Source: Bacteroidota bacterium
Lineage (GTDB): Bacteria > Bacteroidota > Ignavibacteria > Tepidaquicellales > Tepidaquicellaceae
Direction of reading: 5' to 3'
DNA: 63,507 nt
Assembly (NCBI GenBank): GCA_018266875.1
Contig: JAFDZR010000019.1
Location: forward strand, 1 to 63,507
In this document: piece after piece, positions 9,061-17,759 of the stretch
Layout: each line of letters starts with the position of its first letter
Numbering within the stretch: position 1 is the stretch's first letter
Position numbers and translations under genes: made by a program
Notes under the pieces: model-generated
Databases searched by the model: none
What the model saw: the letters and a program-made list of their open reading frames with translations, nothing else
Told to the model about the DNA's origin: nothing

Positions 9061-9791
9061 TAAAGATAATACGTTCCGATCTGTTTGATAAATATCCTGA
9101 ATTAGTATTCGGATTCAGCACAAAACCCGGTGGATTCTCTCCTGAACCTTATTGTCTAAATCTAAGCGTCTCTGCTGGTGATGATCCCGGTAATGTTAAA
9201 CGCAACAGGGATCTTTTCTTCGGTGCGCTCGGCATTGATGAAAATTCCGTGACCTTTCAAAAACAGATCCATTCCTCAGTAATCAACTATTCTCCTGCAC
9301 CTTCGCACTTCGAAGGTTGTGATGCTGTCTATACGGATGTTAAAAATAATTTTCTCGCTGTCAGCGTTGCTGACTGTATACCAGTTTTTTTATATGATCC
9401 GATCGTTAAAGTCGTTGCAGGTATTCATTCCGGCTGGATGGGAACAAAGGAAATGATCCTTACAAAAACCATCTCCGAACTTATAAAAAGATTCCGATCC
9501 GATCCGGCGGAATTAATTGCGTACATAGGTCCGGGAATTTGTCAGGATCATTACGAAGTAGGCGGGGAAGTTGGAATTCTCTTTGATGAAAGTGTCAGAT
9601 ATAAATCCGGAGAAAAATATTATCTCGATCTTAAAAAAGATAACTTTTTACAGCTTCTAAAATCCGGCGTAAAAGAAATAAACATTGAGATTTCAGAACT
9701 GTGCACATTCAAAGAGAAAGATCTGCTTCATTCATACAGAAGGGACGGAATAAAATCCGGAAGAATGTTCGGCGTGATAGGAATGAAATGA
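9045..9791 (+). CDS. pgeF: peptidoglycan editing factor PgeF (YfiH/laccase-domain family)
   Basis: PgeF-family proteins hydrolyse wrongly incorporated UDP-MurNAc-L-Ser intermediates during cell-wall synthesis. Homologues also show purine nucleoside phosphorylase-like activity. The 248-residue size fits the family. Visible motifs are FGFSTKPGGFS near the N-terminus, KQIHSS near residue 75, VSVADCIPVFLYD with the metal-binding Cys near residue 115, IHSGWMGT near residue 130 (family usually HAGWRG), and IGPGICQDHYEVG near residue 165. There is no ATG before the fold. Initiation must use GTG 9045 or TTG 9051, both inside the 10-bp tandem repeat. TTG 9051 gives a more typical N-terminal length. 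Confidence 0.88.
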   Translation: MILSDIKIIRSDLFDKYPELVFGFSTKPGGFSPEPYCLNLSVSAGDDPGNVKRNRDLFFGALGIDENSVTFQKQIHSSVINYSPAPSHFEGCDAVYTDVKNNFLAVSVADCIPVFLYDPIVKVVAGIHSGWMGTKEMILTKTISELIKRFRSDPAELIAYIGPGICQDHYEVGGEVGILFDESVRYKSGEKYYLDLKKDNFLQLLKSGVKEINIEISELCTFKEKDLLHSYRRDGIKSGRMFGVIGMK

Positions 9792-9911
9792 TTTTTTTAT
9801 ATTATTTTTTTTTCAGCAGCTCTGTTCTGTTTCCAAACTGATCAGTAAACGATAACATTTTGGAATGCAGATCTGTATATGACCGAGCTTCTTAAAAATA
9901 TCATGCGTTAC

Positions 9912-10604
9912 TCAGTAAATGTACGGGATTAATTTTTTTGTATTGATACTGTATTCATCAAACTGTGACCCGTAATTTTTTTTAAGATAATCATCAAGCT
10001 CCGGTATATTATAAAACACGAAAAAACATAACAGGGAAAAAGGTATCAGGTAAGAATAAAAGTTCTGTGTTACAATTGCATATCCTGTCACCCAAAGAAT
10101 GTCTCCGAAATAATTTATATGTATGGAATATCTGAACAAACCATCTGAATAAAGTTTGCCTTTATTCTCCGGCTTCTTCTTAAAGAAATGCCTCTGAATC
10201 TCAGAATATGTATTCAGAAAAGAGCCAATAGTAAAAATAAAAATTCCTGTATATTGCGTAACTTCCGACGGTGATTCAGAATTCAGCGACAGCAGGGAAA
10301 AACCGATGTAATAAATTCCGAATACAAAAGTAACGCTGATGCATTCCACTGCAGGTATTTTTCTTTTGACCAGAAAGATCATTGCAAAACCTATTCGGAT
10401 AAATACAATTACTGAAAATATAAAAATAATTACTCTTCTTTGAAAAGGGGCGGAGGAATTTTCAATCCCGGACAGCCTAAATATATAACTAATCTCCCCG
10501 TCTTTAATTAATATTGTAAATGAAAGCCATAATAATATTGATTCAGCAGTTATTACAATTGATTTCTGAATTATACTTTTATCTTTTTGCCCGTATAGTT
10601 CCAT
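9912..10604 (-). CDS. DUF1295/isoprenylcysteine methyltransferase-like membrane protein
   Basis: A 230-residue polytopic membrane protein with about six hydrophobic segments. The C-terminal part contains the block shared by steroid 5-alpha-reductase-like DUF1295 and ICMT-type proteins: IHINYFGDILWVTGYA near residue 158 and YGSQFDEYSINTKKLIPYIY at the very end. Such proteins methylate or reduce lipid-like substrates. The actual substrate here is unknown. It lies 14 bases downstream of the serine hydrolase and is probably the last gene of a minus-strand operon reaching back to the FlaR-like gene or further. Confidence 0.7.
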   Translation of the reverse strand: MELYGQKDKSIIQKSIVITAESILLWLSFTILIKDGEISYIFRLSGIENSSAPFQRRVIIFIFSVIVFIRIGFAMIFLVKRKIPAVECISVTFVFGIYYIGFSLLSLNSESPSEVTQYTGIFIFTIGSFLNTYSEIQRHFFKKKPENKGKLYSDGLFRYSIHINYFGDILWVTGYAIVTQNFYSYLIPFSLLCFFVFYNIPELDDYLKKNYGSQFDEYSINTKKLIPYIY

Positions 10605-10618
10605 CTTTAATTATCTTG

Positions 10619-11698
10619 TTACTTTTTTTCCGCTTTTCCAAGTTCAGTGATCAGCGCTTCTCTCATATTTTCCTTGTCACCGAATGAATCCGGATTGAAT
10701 CTGTTATTGCTGCTCAGAATTATTATTGATCTGTTTGCGTCAAGCATTCTTACAAGTACGCAATTCCATCCCATGATGCCTCCTCTTCTTTCCATGATCT
10801 TTGGCTTGGTTTCAGCGAATGGATAGTTATATGTCCAGACGCTGTAACCTGTGTAGTTGTATTCGGGATATGAAGTATACATAAGTGCTTTGCTGTTTTC
10901 ACTGAGAAGAGAACTTCCGTACATAGCCTGATCAATAGTTAGAATGTCTTCGGCGTTTGAATACATGCATCCTGCAGAGAAAAAATTTTCCAAATGAATC
11001 TCCGGATCTTTTATAAATTCACCTTTATCCGAAACCGAATATGAAAAAGCAAAATTTTCCGGGTATTTTCCTTTTTTTAAAAACCCTGTGTTCTTAAGTC
11101 CAAGTCTGTTTAAGATCCGTTCATTAACTGCTTCTTCCCATTTTATTCCCGTTATTTTCTCAATTATAAGTCCGAGCAAAACGTAATCTATATTCGCATA
11201 ATTAAATTTTCCAAATTCCCGCTTATCAGTATTTCCGCTGATAGTTTTTTTCACAAATTCTTCAGGAGATACATGATCTAAATATATTGAATCATTCTCA
11301 TTCGGAAGTCCGGAAATGTGAAGAAGCAGATGATGAACAGTAATGATTTCACCGTTCGGGATTTCAAGTCCGGGTAAAAGTTTATTTAAATTATCTTTCA
11401 GTGACATTCTGTTTTCTTCTGTCAGCTGCAGTATCACAATTGCCGTCAGCATTTTGGTAATTGAAGCTATTCCATACTTTGTTTCATCATTTATCAGAAT
11501 TTTGGATTCATGATTGCTGAATCCTGCGGACTTCTGAAAGATTGCATTGCCTTTTTCCGAAATAAGCACTGTACCTTCAAAATTATTTTCCGAAATATTT
11601 TTCCCGATGATCTGATTCAGTATTATAGTATCAATCTGTCCGAATGTATGATTAACTGTAAGTAATAATAATATTATTAACAAAAGGAAATTCTTCAT
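10619..11698 (-). CDS. serine hydrolase, beta-lactamase/PBP4* family, exported
   Basis: A 359-residue class C beta-lactamase-like serine hydrolase, exported by a clear N-terminal signal (MKNFLLLIILLLLTVNHTFGQ). The nucleophile motif SxxK is SITK at residues 79-82, and the YxN motif is YAN in FGKFNYANIDY. The third motif is probably near ERRGGIMGWN, where the family usually has HxG or KTG and here shows RGG. This group contains esterases, D-amino peptidases and PBP-like carboxypeptidases. Resistance activity cannot be claimed. Its ATG overlaps the stop of the upstream FlaR-like gene by 4 bases, so the two are translationally coupled. Confidence 0.85.
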   Translation of the reverse strand: MKNFLLLIILLLLTVNHTFGQIDTIILNQIIGKNISENNFEGTVLISEKGNAIFQKSAGFSNHESKILINDETKYGIASITKMLTAIVILQLTEENRMSLKDNLNKLLPGLEIPNGEIITVHHLLLHISGLPNENDSIYLDHVSPEEFVKKTISGNTDKREFGKFNYANIDYVLLGLIIEKITGIKWEEAVNERILNRLGLKNTGFLKKGKYPENFAFSYSVSDKGEFIKDPEIHLENFFSAGCMYSNAEDILTIDQAMYGSSLLSENSKALMYTSYPEYNYTGYSVWTYNYPFAETKPKIMERRGGIMGWNCVLVRMLDANRSIIILSSNNRFNPDSFGDKENMREALITELGKAEKK

Positions 11699-12255
11699 TG
11701 AGTTTTATGACTGTTTATATCAGCTTTTATATTTAAAAAAATATCACTGTACCGTTTATTAAGCTCGTCAATGGAAGAGATCACAAAAATTTCCTTATCC
11801 TTGAATGCGCTGCTGCTGAGCCATGACTGCACTTCGGGTTCATATTCCTTGTGAACTCTTTCAACCGCTTTTCTGTAAAGATCATGCATTGATTCGCGGT
11901 CACCTGTAAACGGATCAAACGGATAAGCTCTGTTGTTGTATTCTTTATTCCTCGTGAATACGGAATCCAGACAGCGGTCCAGCGGATATTTCAGATAAAT
12001 TATTTTGTCCGCCCATTTTAATCTGTTATACATTGTCGAATGATATGCCCATCCTTCTATGATCATTTTTTCTTTTGCAAATATTTTATTGAGCTCGTTT
12101 ACGAATTCTTCTTCAGGCACTCTTTCAAAATTATCTCTCCATGATAACATGTCCAGATGAGTCACTGGAATATTCAGCTCTCTGCCCAATCTGTCTGCCA
12201 GCGTGGATTTCCCGGTGCCGCCGTTGCCGATAATAAGGATTTTACATCCACCCAT
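11695..12255 (-). CDS. P-loop NTPase, FlaR/adenylate kinase-like
   Basis: A 186-residue P-loop kinase-like protein with Walker A GNGGTGKST at residues 10-18. THLDMLSWRDNFERV follows, the segment typical of the so-called DNA topology modulation protein FlaR and related adenylate kinase-like proteins. IIEGWAYHSTMYNRLKWADKIIYL and a basic lid region complete the fold. The true substrate of this family is not established. The nucleotide phosphorylation role is inferred from the fold. The stop codon overlaps the ATG of the serine hydrolase by 4 bases, and the gene starts 17 bases after the preceding membrane-protein gene. Confidence 0.8.
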   Translation of the reverse strand: MGGCKILIIGNGGTGKSTLADRLGRELNIPVTHLDMLSWRDNFERVPEEEFVNELNKIFAKEKMIIEGWAYHSTMYNRLKWADKIIYLKYPLDRCLDSVFTRNKEYNNRAYPFDPFTGDRESMHDLYRKAVERVHKEYEPEVQSWLSSSAFKDKEIFVISSIDELNKRYSDIFLNIKADINSHKTQ

Positions 12256-12271
12256 TTCGCATTGTGGAATT

Positions 12272-12769
12272 TTACGGATTATGATTTAAACTTTTTAGAA
12301 ATTCCAGATAATTATTTCCTCTGCTCTCGGCAAAGAAATCCAGTATTAACATCAGAGCTGCCTGGATAAAAAGCCCCAGACCCGCTCCTTTAAAAGCGGT
12401 GTTCTGAGGAAAATAAAAAAACATGAATGCTCCGGTTAATATCAGAGCAATTTCTATCCATCTGTAAAGAATAAAGTTTTTCATGACAGTTTCCATCCTG
12501 GGAATTTCCTCTGACTGTATTTTTGATGTGTCCGTCTGAATAATTTCATTTACTCTGACAATATCTTTCGGACTTCTTAAAAATACTGAACCGCCCACTG
12601 TCAGCTGTATAAGAGCAATACCGATCAGCGGATATGCTGCCCCGTTCAGGATGGGTTGTTTTAATTTTAAAAGGAAATAAAAAGAAACTGCCGTAGAAAT
12701 TAATCCTGCTGCAATAAACAAAATGCTTTCGTTTCTCTCTGCGTTAAAATATTTTAAGACTTCTTCCAT
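12272..12769 (-). CDS. four-helix membrane protein of unknown function
   Basis: A 165-residue integral membrane protein with hydrophobic segments near residues 16-34, 45-63, 100-118 and 125-145. A short soluble loop (VRVNEIIQTDTSKIQSEEIPRME) separates the two pairs. I recognise no named family. The position between the DUF6544-like gene and the FlaR-like gene, with gaps of 12 and 16 bases, places it in one operon with them. Confidence 0.65.
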   Translation of the reverse strand: MEEVLKYFNAERNESILFIAAGLISTAVSFYFLLKLKQPILNGAAYPLIGIALIQLTVGGSVFLRSPKDIVRVNEIIQTDTSKIQSEEIPRMETVMKNFILYRWIEIALILTGAFMFFYFPQNTAFKGAGLGLFIQAALMLILDFFAESRGNNYLEFLKSLNHNP

Positions 12770-12781
12770 TTTTATGATTTT

Positions 12782-13863
12782 CTATTGGAGGTTATACTGA
12801 ATTTCCTTAAGATAGAATTTTCCATAAGTAAAGTCTCCGTCTGGATATTTCCAGACAGCTTCGCCTTTGGAAATAAGATCAAATCCGTTTGTATTCCTGT
12901 ATTCAGAAACAGGAGTGGAAAAAGGATACTGTTTCATATCCGATATATCAGTCCTGTCTCCGGAAATAAAATTGATCAGCTGTCCCTGTGAATTAAAAAA
13001 AAGTTCTGCCAAAACTGAAATACCCTTATTGGTGAATACAGCTTTTACAGCAGTGTCATTTATTTTTTCCCATTGAATTCTTTTATCTGTCAGCGCTGCA
13101 GGAGCAAGCAGACACAAATCATTGAACAGTGTAACGGTTTCCGTTTTATTCATTATATCTCCCGAATTCTTAACTACAGGTATGAGTCCGAAAAGTCTTA
13201 TGTCCATTGACGCTTCGCCGTTTACATATCTGTGATAGCCCGGAACTGTAATTCCGAACATCTTTGCTTTCATAAAAAACAACCTCGCCGGATCTTCAAA
13301 GGAATTAAACTGTTCAGACCTGAAAGAAAAATAATCTTTGCCCCTGCTGCGCATTTCGCCTTCAAATACTACTCTCATGTTTTTTATTTTCGGTTTATTA
13401 ACAACACCTGTGAATTTCAAATAATTACGGACAGGTTCAGGCAAATTCACTAGATCCGCTTCGGTAAGAAGTTCGCCGGAAATTGGTTTTGTATTTTTAA
13501 TTAATTCCGACGCTTCGTTTCTGAACAGATTTTCAAAACCGAAATTCCCGCTGCTGAATACCGCGACGGCAATTATTATTACATTCGCAATGGTTCCGAA
13601 TTTTGCATCCTGCCAGACGGTAATTATCAGGATCTGAGAAATTACCGCAGCCGAAATTCCAACTGTCTGCCACTTTTCAGGTCTGTAAAAAAAAGAAAAG
13701 CTGTCAACACAAACAGAACTGCTGCTGAGAGCCATATCAAACCCATCGGTTTTGAAATTTCCTTTGTTATTTGAGAAATATCTGCAAGGTCAAATGCGTT
13801 TGCAAAACCTATCAGGTGGATCAAACCGTGAATAAGCAATAAAATTGAAAATATTATTTTCAC
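12782..13863 (-). pseudogene. DUF6544-like membrane protein split by a frameshift in a T8 tract
   Basis: Two overlapping minus-strand frames encode the halves of one protein. The first (ATG at 13863) gives two hydrophobic helices (MKIIFSILLLIHGLIHLIGF, GLIWLSAAVLFVLTAFLFF). The second, running to 12782, continues with FFYRPEKWQTVGISAAVISQILII and then a soluble domain (SELIKNTKPISGELLTEADL, NLPEPVRNYLKFTGV) typical of DUF6544-like proteins. The join falls in a run of eight T on the coding strand (A8 at 13687-13694). One extra T would restore about 360 residues. Real decay, polymerase or ribosome slippage, and a sequencing error are all possible. Function is unknown. Confidence 0.75.
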
Positions 13864-13950
13864 GCAGGTTAAGGATATTATTTTAATAAACTTTTATTAC
13901 CGGAATTTAGCATGAGATCATTAATACCGGAACTGTATTCAGAAAAATAT

Positions 13951-14250
13951 TTATTTCAGAAAATTCAGCGCCATAAAAATAATTATTAACATAGTGCCGA
14001 CTATAGCCGCTATAAAAAAATACTCTGCTGTTTTTTCAAAGATAAGTGTTCTTTTATCGCTCTCTGTACGGATCGAATAGAAAGAAAAGAAACATGAAAA
14101 AATTAGAAGCAGCGCAACCAATGAAGTAAATTCATCTATTAAGCTTGTCGCTGAATAATTTGAAATATGCAGTGAGGTAATAACAAAAAGACAGAAACCA
14201 AGCAGGTTTGCAGCTGTTGCTAAAATGTGCTGCGATGTTTTGTTAACCAT
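13951..14250 (-). CDS. small three-helix membrane protein
   Basis: A 99-residue protein with hydrophobic helices near residues 13-28, 42-58 and 74-96 (FFIAAIVGTMLIIIFMALNF). It reads MVNKTSQHILATAANLLGF at the start and has few charged residues. The family is not recognised. It sits alone between the frameshifted DUF6544-like gene (about 90 bases away) and a methyltransferase gene, all on the minus strand. Coding status is supported by clean amphipathic structure and an ATG just after an AT-rich gap. Confidence 0.55.
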   Translation of the reverse strand: MVNKTSQHILATAANLLGFCLFVITSLHISNYSATSLIDEFTSLVALLLIFSCFFSFYSIRTESDKRTLIFEKTAEYFFIAAIVGTMLIIIFMALNFLK

Positions 14251-14358
14251 TTCAGAATTAAAAGTTTAATATAAAAAATCAAATGCTGCGGTCTTTTAAA
14301 CCGAAGAATGAATCAAAGATAACTATGCTTTATAAAATATAATATGATGAATGCAGGA

Positions 14359-15189
14359 TTAAATTTTAATTCCTTCCATGAAGACCATTGGAACACTCAG
14401 TTCAAATCCCCCGTTTTTATCTGAAAAATCATTAAGATCTTCTTCGAGTCTGCTGAATATAACCGAACGTTCATTTTCGGGAATAATACTCAGCCATGAG
14501 GATAACCATCCAAGTTTAATAAAGTGATGGTTTAAGAATGCTGAACCGGTAAGGAATCTCATTTCAAATTTATCTTCAATTATCCTTGAAATTATAAAAC
14601 CGCTTTTTGTAAATAATTCCATGACAGATTTTACTGTTCCGCGGTGCTCCTGCTGTGAGGTTAACTTTTCGGCAATGTCATGCCTATTCAGTTTGTGCAG
14701 AGTTTTTTCAAAGATCATATAGAACTCTTTCCAGTGTCCGTTGAGATTGGTTGTCAGGACAAGTTTTCCTCCCTGACTGAGAACCCGGTAACATTCGGCG
14801 AAAGCCTTATCAGGATTTTCAAAATTATTTATTCCGAGATTTGAAGTGATCAGATCAGTGCTTCCGCTCTCAAACGGGATATTTTCCGCCGAACCTTCCA
14901 CTACTTCGGTATTTTTAATGCCGTAATTTTTTAACTTCATCTCAGCTCTGTCATTTGCATTCTTCCAGATATCGAGACCATAACATCTGCATGAATCCCC
15001 GAGTCTTTCAGCCAGTTCAATCAGCGGAAAACCGGTACCTGAACCGAGATCAAGCACTGTCAGGTTGTGTTTTAACTCAATGTACCTTAAAAGCAGAAGT
15101 CCGAATGACGCGCTCCACAGGGGGAGTTCATCAAAAACTGCAACCGTATCAGGATTGTCTTGAAATTCGTAATTCCAAAAATTTTTCAT
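14359..15189 (-). CDS. class I SAM-dependent methyltransferase
   Basis: A 276-residue Rossmann-type methyltransferase. Motif I is LDLGSGTGFPL at residues 46-55, the acidic end of strand 2 is YGLDIW, and motif II/III regions are VVEGSAENIPFESGSTDLI and FAECYRVLSQGGKLVLTTNL. The C-terminal extension (ELFTKSGFIISRIIEDKFEM and a helical tail) probably forms the substrate pocket. It is a Methyltransf_11-like enzyme of unknown substrate. It begins about 100 bases after the end of another methyltransferase gene on the same strand. The two are not close paralogues, because their motif I differs. Confidence 0.85.
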   Translation of the reverse strand: MKNFWNYEFQDNPDTVAVFDELPLWSASFGLLLLRYIELKHNLTVLDLGSGTGFPLIELAERLGDSCRCYGLDIWKNANDRAEMKLKNYGIKNTEVVEGSAENIPFESGSTDLITSNLGINNFENPDKAFAECYRVLSQGGKLVLTTNLNGHWKEFYMIFEKTLHKLNRHDIAEKLTSQQEHRGTVKSVMELFTKSGFIISRIIEDKFEMRFLTGSAFLNHHFIKLGWLSSWLSIIPENERSVIFSRLEEDLNDFSDKNGGFELSVPMVFMEGIKI

Positions 15190-15289
15190 CTTTAAATTTT
15201 TTTAAAGAAGCTTATAATTTATGTTAACAAATATTTTTTAAGAGAACTGATTGACGATGATTTACCGCAATAAGGTCTGTCAGAAAAAT

Positions 15290-16054
15290 TCAAACTGAAG
15301 ATACAATCAGTTTCAATGCTCCGTGAAAAAAAGGTTCGCTCCTGTAATGACCGTATTTTCTGTCCCATTCCCCGGAGTTCAGCTCAGATTCAAGTCTGTT
15401 TACAATTTCCTCTTCTGCGCCTTCGGGTAAAAATTTCCACGCTGACTGTGAATTCCTGACTTCCTTGTTTAAAAATGCTTCGGGTCTTCCGTAAAATGCT
15501 TCCTGAAATCCGTCGGTGCAGTCAAAAGGAATCGGCACGGAAATGATCTCACATGTATTTCCTAAAATGTTCTGAAGCAGTTCAGATTTAGGATATCTTG
15601 CTTTTTCTATTTCGACCACTTCAGGAAAATAATTTACATTCCAGAATTTATCCAGTTCATCAGGATCATATGTCATAATTACGATCCGGCTTTTCGAAAC
15701 ACGCTTCATTTCATTCAAACCTTTTTCGGGATCAGGCCAGTGATGAACAGTCAGCATTGCCATTGAAGCATCAAATGAATTGTCATCAAAAGGAAGCGAT
15801 TCTGCTTTGCCGATAATTGCAGGAACCCTGTTGTTCAAATGTCTCTGTGAACGCATTACAAATGAAGGTTCCACTGCAGCTACATATTTATTCTCAGGTT
15901 CATATGAACCCGCTCCTGCTCCGACATTGAGTATTGTCTTTGCATTTCCCAGTGCTCTGCTTACATATTCTGCTATTCTCGGATCTGACTTTCTGTAGCC
16001 TGAATAATTCTGACCCGTCCTGTCATAATCTGTGGCTTTGTTTGTTATTATCAT
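15290..16054 (-). CDS. class I SAM-dependent methyltransferase
   Basis: A 254-residue Methyltransf_11-like protein. Motif I is ILNVGAGAGSYE at residues 41-52, with the glycine-rich loop GAGAGS and the downstream acid in AAVEPS. Motif II-like IIGKAESLPFDDNSFDASMA is followed by VHHWPDPEKGLNEMKRVSKS, where a basic segment replaces the usual RVLKPGG. The C-terminal part includes PIPFDCTDGFQEAFYGRPEA. The substrate is unknown. It follows the DUF1697 gene by 50 bases on the same strand. Small-molecule detoxification is one possibility given the neighbours, but nothing in the sequence proves it. Confidence 0.85.
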   Translation of the reverse strand: MIITNKATDYDRTGQNYSGYRKSDPRIAEYVSRALGNAKTILNVGAGAGSYEPENKYVAAVEPSFVMRSQRHLNNRVPAIIGKAESLPFDDNSFDASMAMLTVHHWPDPEKGLNEMKRVSKSRIVIMTYDPDELDKFWNVNYFPEVVEIEKARYPKSELLQNILGNTCEIISVPIPFDCTDGFQEAFYGRPEAFLNKEVRNSQSAWKFLPEGAEEEIVNRLESELNSGEWDRKYGHYRSEPFFHGALKLIVSSV

Positions 16055-16104
16055 CAGATGATTTTAAAAAATAAATTTAGAATTGAAAACTGCAAAATTA
16101 AAAT

Positions 16105-16659
16105 TTATGAGCCGGAAATTTTATCCCCGATTTCTATTAGTTTAAAGGCTGTCTTAAGATTTCTTGTCGTTGCTGTTACTTTTAACCGTGATTCTATAAA
16201 ACCGTTGGTCAGTTTTGAACTGCTGTAACTTTCAGGACAATACAGATACACAGCGTCTTCACTGATGTGAAATTCCACAGGCTTGAAGTCAAGTTCTTTT
16301 AATTTATTTGCGTTCTTTCCGTCCGGTACCTCCGATAAGAAAGTGATATGCAGATACGATACATCCTTTGATTTATCCTTTATAAAAGGATTCTGCTTAA
16401 TGGTTTTTTTGAGTCCGTCAAGATCTTTTACAATTACCGGAACATCAAATCCGAATTTTTCTTCAATTCCGTTTTTAATGCTTTGCTGAATAATTTCTCT
16501 GTCAGATTCTTTGCTTTGAAAAATTACATTACCGCTTTGAATGTAAGTCTGAATGTTCTTATAACCAATCCCGTCCAGCATTTTCCGCAGATCTTCCATT
16601 TTGATTATCCTGTGTCCGCTGACATTAATTCCCCTGAGTATGCATATATATGTTGTCAA
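16105..16659 (-). CDS. DUF1697 family protein
   Basis: A 184-residue protein matching DUF1697 by its start (TTYICILRGINVSGHRIIKM), the LRKMLDGIGYKNIQTYIQSGN block at residues about 25-45 and the conserved end VTATTRNLKTAFKLIEI. The function of this family is not established. The domain has an RRM-like alpha/beta pattern. It is cytoplasmic, with no signal peptide. It lies between the DinB gene and a methyltransferase gene on the same strand, and such genes often occur as single accessory genes in Bacteroidota. Confidence 0.88.
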   Translation of the reverse strand: MTTYICILRGINVSGHRIIKMEDLRKMLDGIGYKNIQTYIQSGNVIFQSKESDREIIQQSIKNGIEEKFGFDVPVIVKDLDGLKKTIKQNPFIKDKSKDVSYLHITFLSEVPDGKNANKLKELDFKPVEFHISEDAVYLYCPESYSSSKLTNGFIESRLKVTATTRNLKTAFKLIEIGDKISGS

Positions 16660-16722
16660 AAATTTTATCGTTTAAATATTCATTGAGAAAATTAAAAAAT
16701 GATTAGCCATGAAAAATAAATT

Positions 16723-17220
16723 CTACAGACTGATCTTTGTCTGTGACACCCAGTCGGGAGGTTCAATGCCTCCCTGTCTCAGAAGCAAATTAAGCTGAGC
16801 TCCGTGATGCTGAACGTGCCGCATATTGTAAAGAAGTGTTTCAAGGACACTGTAATTTCTGTAAGGATTTATAAAACGCTCTGCCGCTTTTTCAGCTGTC
16901 ATACCTGCGATGTGATCATGACATTTCTTTCTGCAGTGATCAACATACTTCAGTATCTCCTCCCTCGTATATGTCCGCTCCGGCATCTCTCCGTCAGAAT
17001 TGAATTCTGAAAGTATGAATGGCTCCGGCGGATGAAATTTATCCGGCTCTTCTGATAAATAATAATCAAGAAAAAACAATGTATGATATGCAGTATACCA
17101 GAATAGGGGATTGCGATCAGAATCCCAGAGTTTGTCCGGACATGCTTTTATTGAATTCTCGAACATGTCAATCGAAGCTCCGAACTGTTTCCAGAGTATT
17201 TCTCTTAAAGTCTGATCCAT
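16723..17220 (-). CDS. DinB-family metal-dependent protein
   Basis: A 165-residue four-helix DinB/DUF664-type protein. The likely metal-binding histidines are in FWYTAYHTLFF (about residue 46) and RHVQHHGAQLNLLL (about residues 134-138). DinB-like proteins include thiol S-transferases using bacillithiol or mycothiol. The reaction of this member is unknown. The start ATG is well placed before a first amphipathic helix (LREILWKQFGASIDMFENS). It is one of two DinB-superfamily genes in the window. The other, at 31989, is YfiT-like. Confidence 0.85.
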   Translation of the reverse strand: MDQTLREILWKQFGASIDMFENSIKACPDKLWDSDRNPLFWYTAYHTLFFLDYYLSEEPDKFHPPEPFILSEFNSDGEMPERTYTREEILKYVDHCRKKCHDHIAGMTAEKAAERFINPYRNYSVLETLLYNMRHVQHHGAQLNLLLRQGGIEPPDWVSQTKISL

Positions 17221-17274
17221 GATTTTAATTTTTTATCATGTGAAATGAAAATTCTTCACAAAAAATTATTGTAA

Positions 17275-17589
17275 TCAGTAATTTTTCGATTTCTCTACGA
17301 CTGTATTAAGCAGTGAGGTTAATTTATCAAGAGCGCCGTTTACTGCATGCTCCAGACTGTCTGACCTGTTTGATACTGCTAACGGATCTTTACCCTTGAG
17401 ACGGGCTTCAATCATGCATTTAATGTCGTTCTGACCTTTCTTTTTACTGTTTTCATCAGAGAGGTGAACTTCTATTCTGGTTATTCTTTCACTGAATCTG
17501 TCCAGGGAATCTGATATTAATTCTGTCATCTCAGAGTTCATTTTTTCCGAACCTGAAATATTACGGTCTGTGTTGATCTGAATTTTCAT
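17275..17589 (-). CDS. ribosome hibernation factor, short HPF/RaiA type
   Basis: HPF/RaiA proteins bind the small-subunit decoding region and silence or protect ribosomes. The protein begins MKIQINTDRNISGSEKM and contains RITRIEVHLSDENSKKKG and CMIEARLKGKDPLAVSN, giving 104 residues, the short form without the C-terminal dimerisation domain. The frame is open further upstream to 17724, but the added 45 residues do not match the family and the ATG at 17589 fits the conserved first strand. The intergenic space before it grades into the decayed 17.8-18.5 kb locus. Expression in stationary phase would be expected for the family. Confidence 0.85.
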   Translation of the reverse strand: MKIQINTDRNISGSEKMNSEMTELISDSLDRFSERITRIEVHLSDENSKKKGQNDIKCMIEARLKGKDPLAVSNRSDSLEHAVNGALDKLTSLLNTVVEKSKNY

Positions 17590-17759
17590 CGGTATTAGTA
17601 TTTTAATTTTAGTAAAGTAATCTGTTTTCAAAAACCCGGCTTTCGATTTAAACTGAACCGGATAACAATTTATAAATAATAATTGCCGCAGGCGTGATTT
17701 AAAATCTTTTTTATAAATTAACAAAAGTAGGGGTATTTTGAAATTGCTTTTTGCATGAA

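Noticed and set aside
13642..13863. Stand-alone 73-residue membrane protein
   Set aside because: It is better explained as the N-terminal part of the DUF6544-like gene, cut off by the T8 frameshift.
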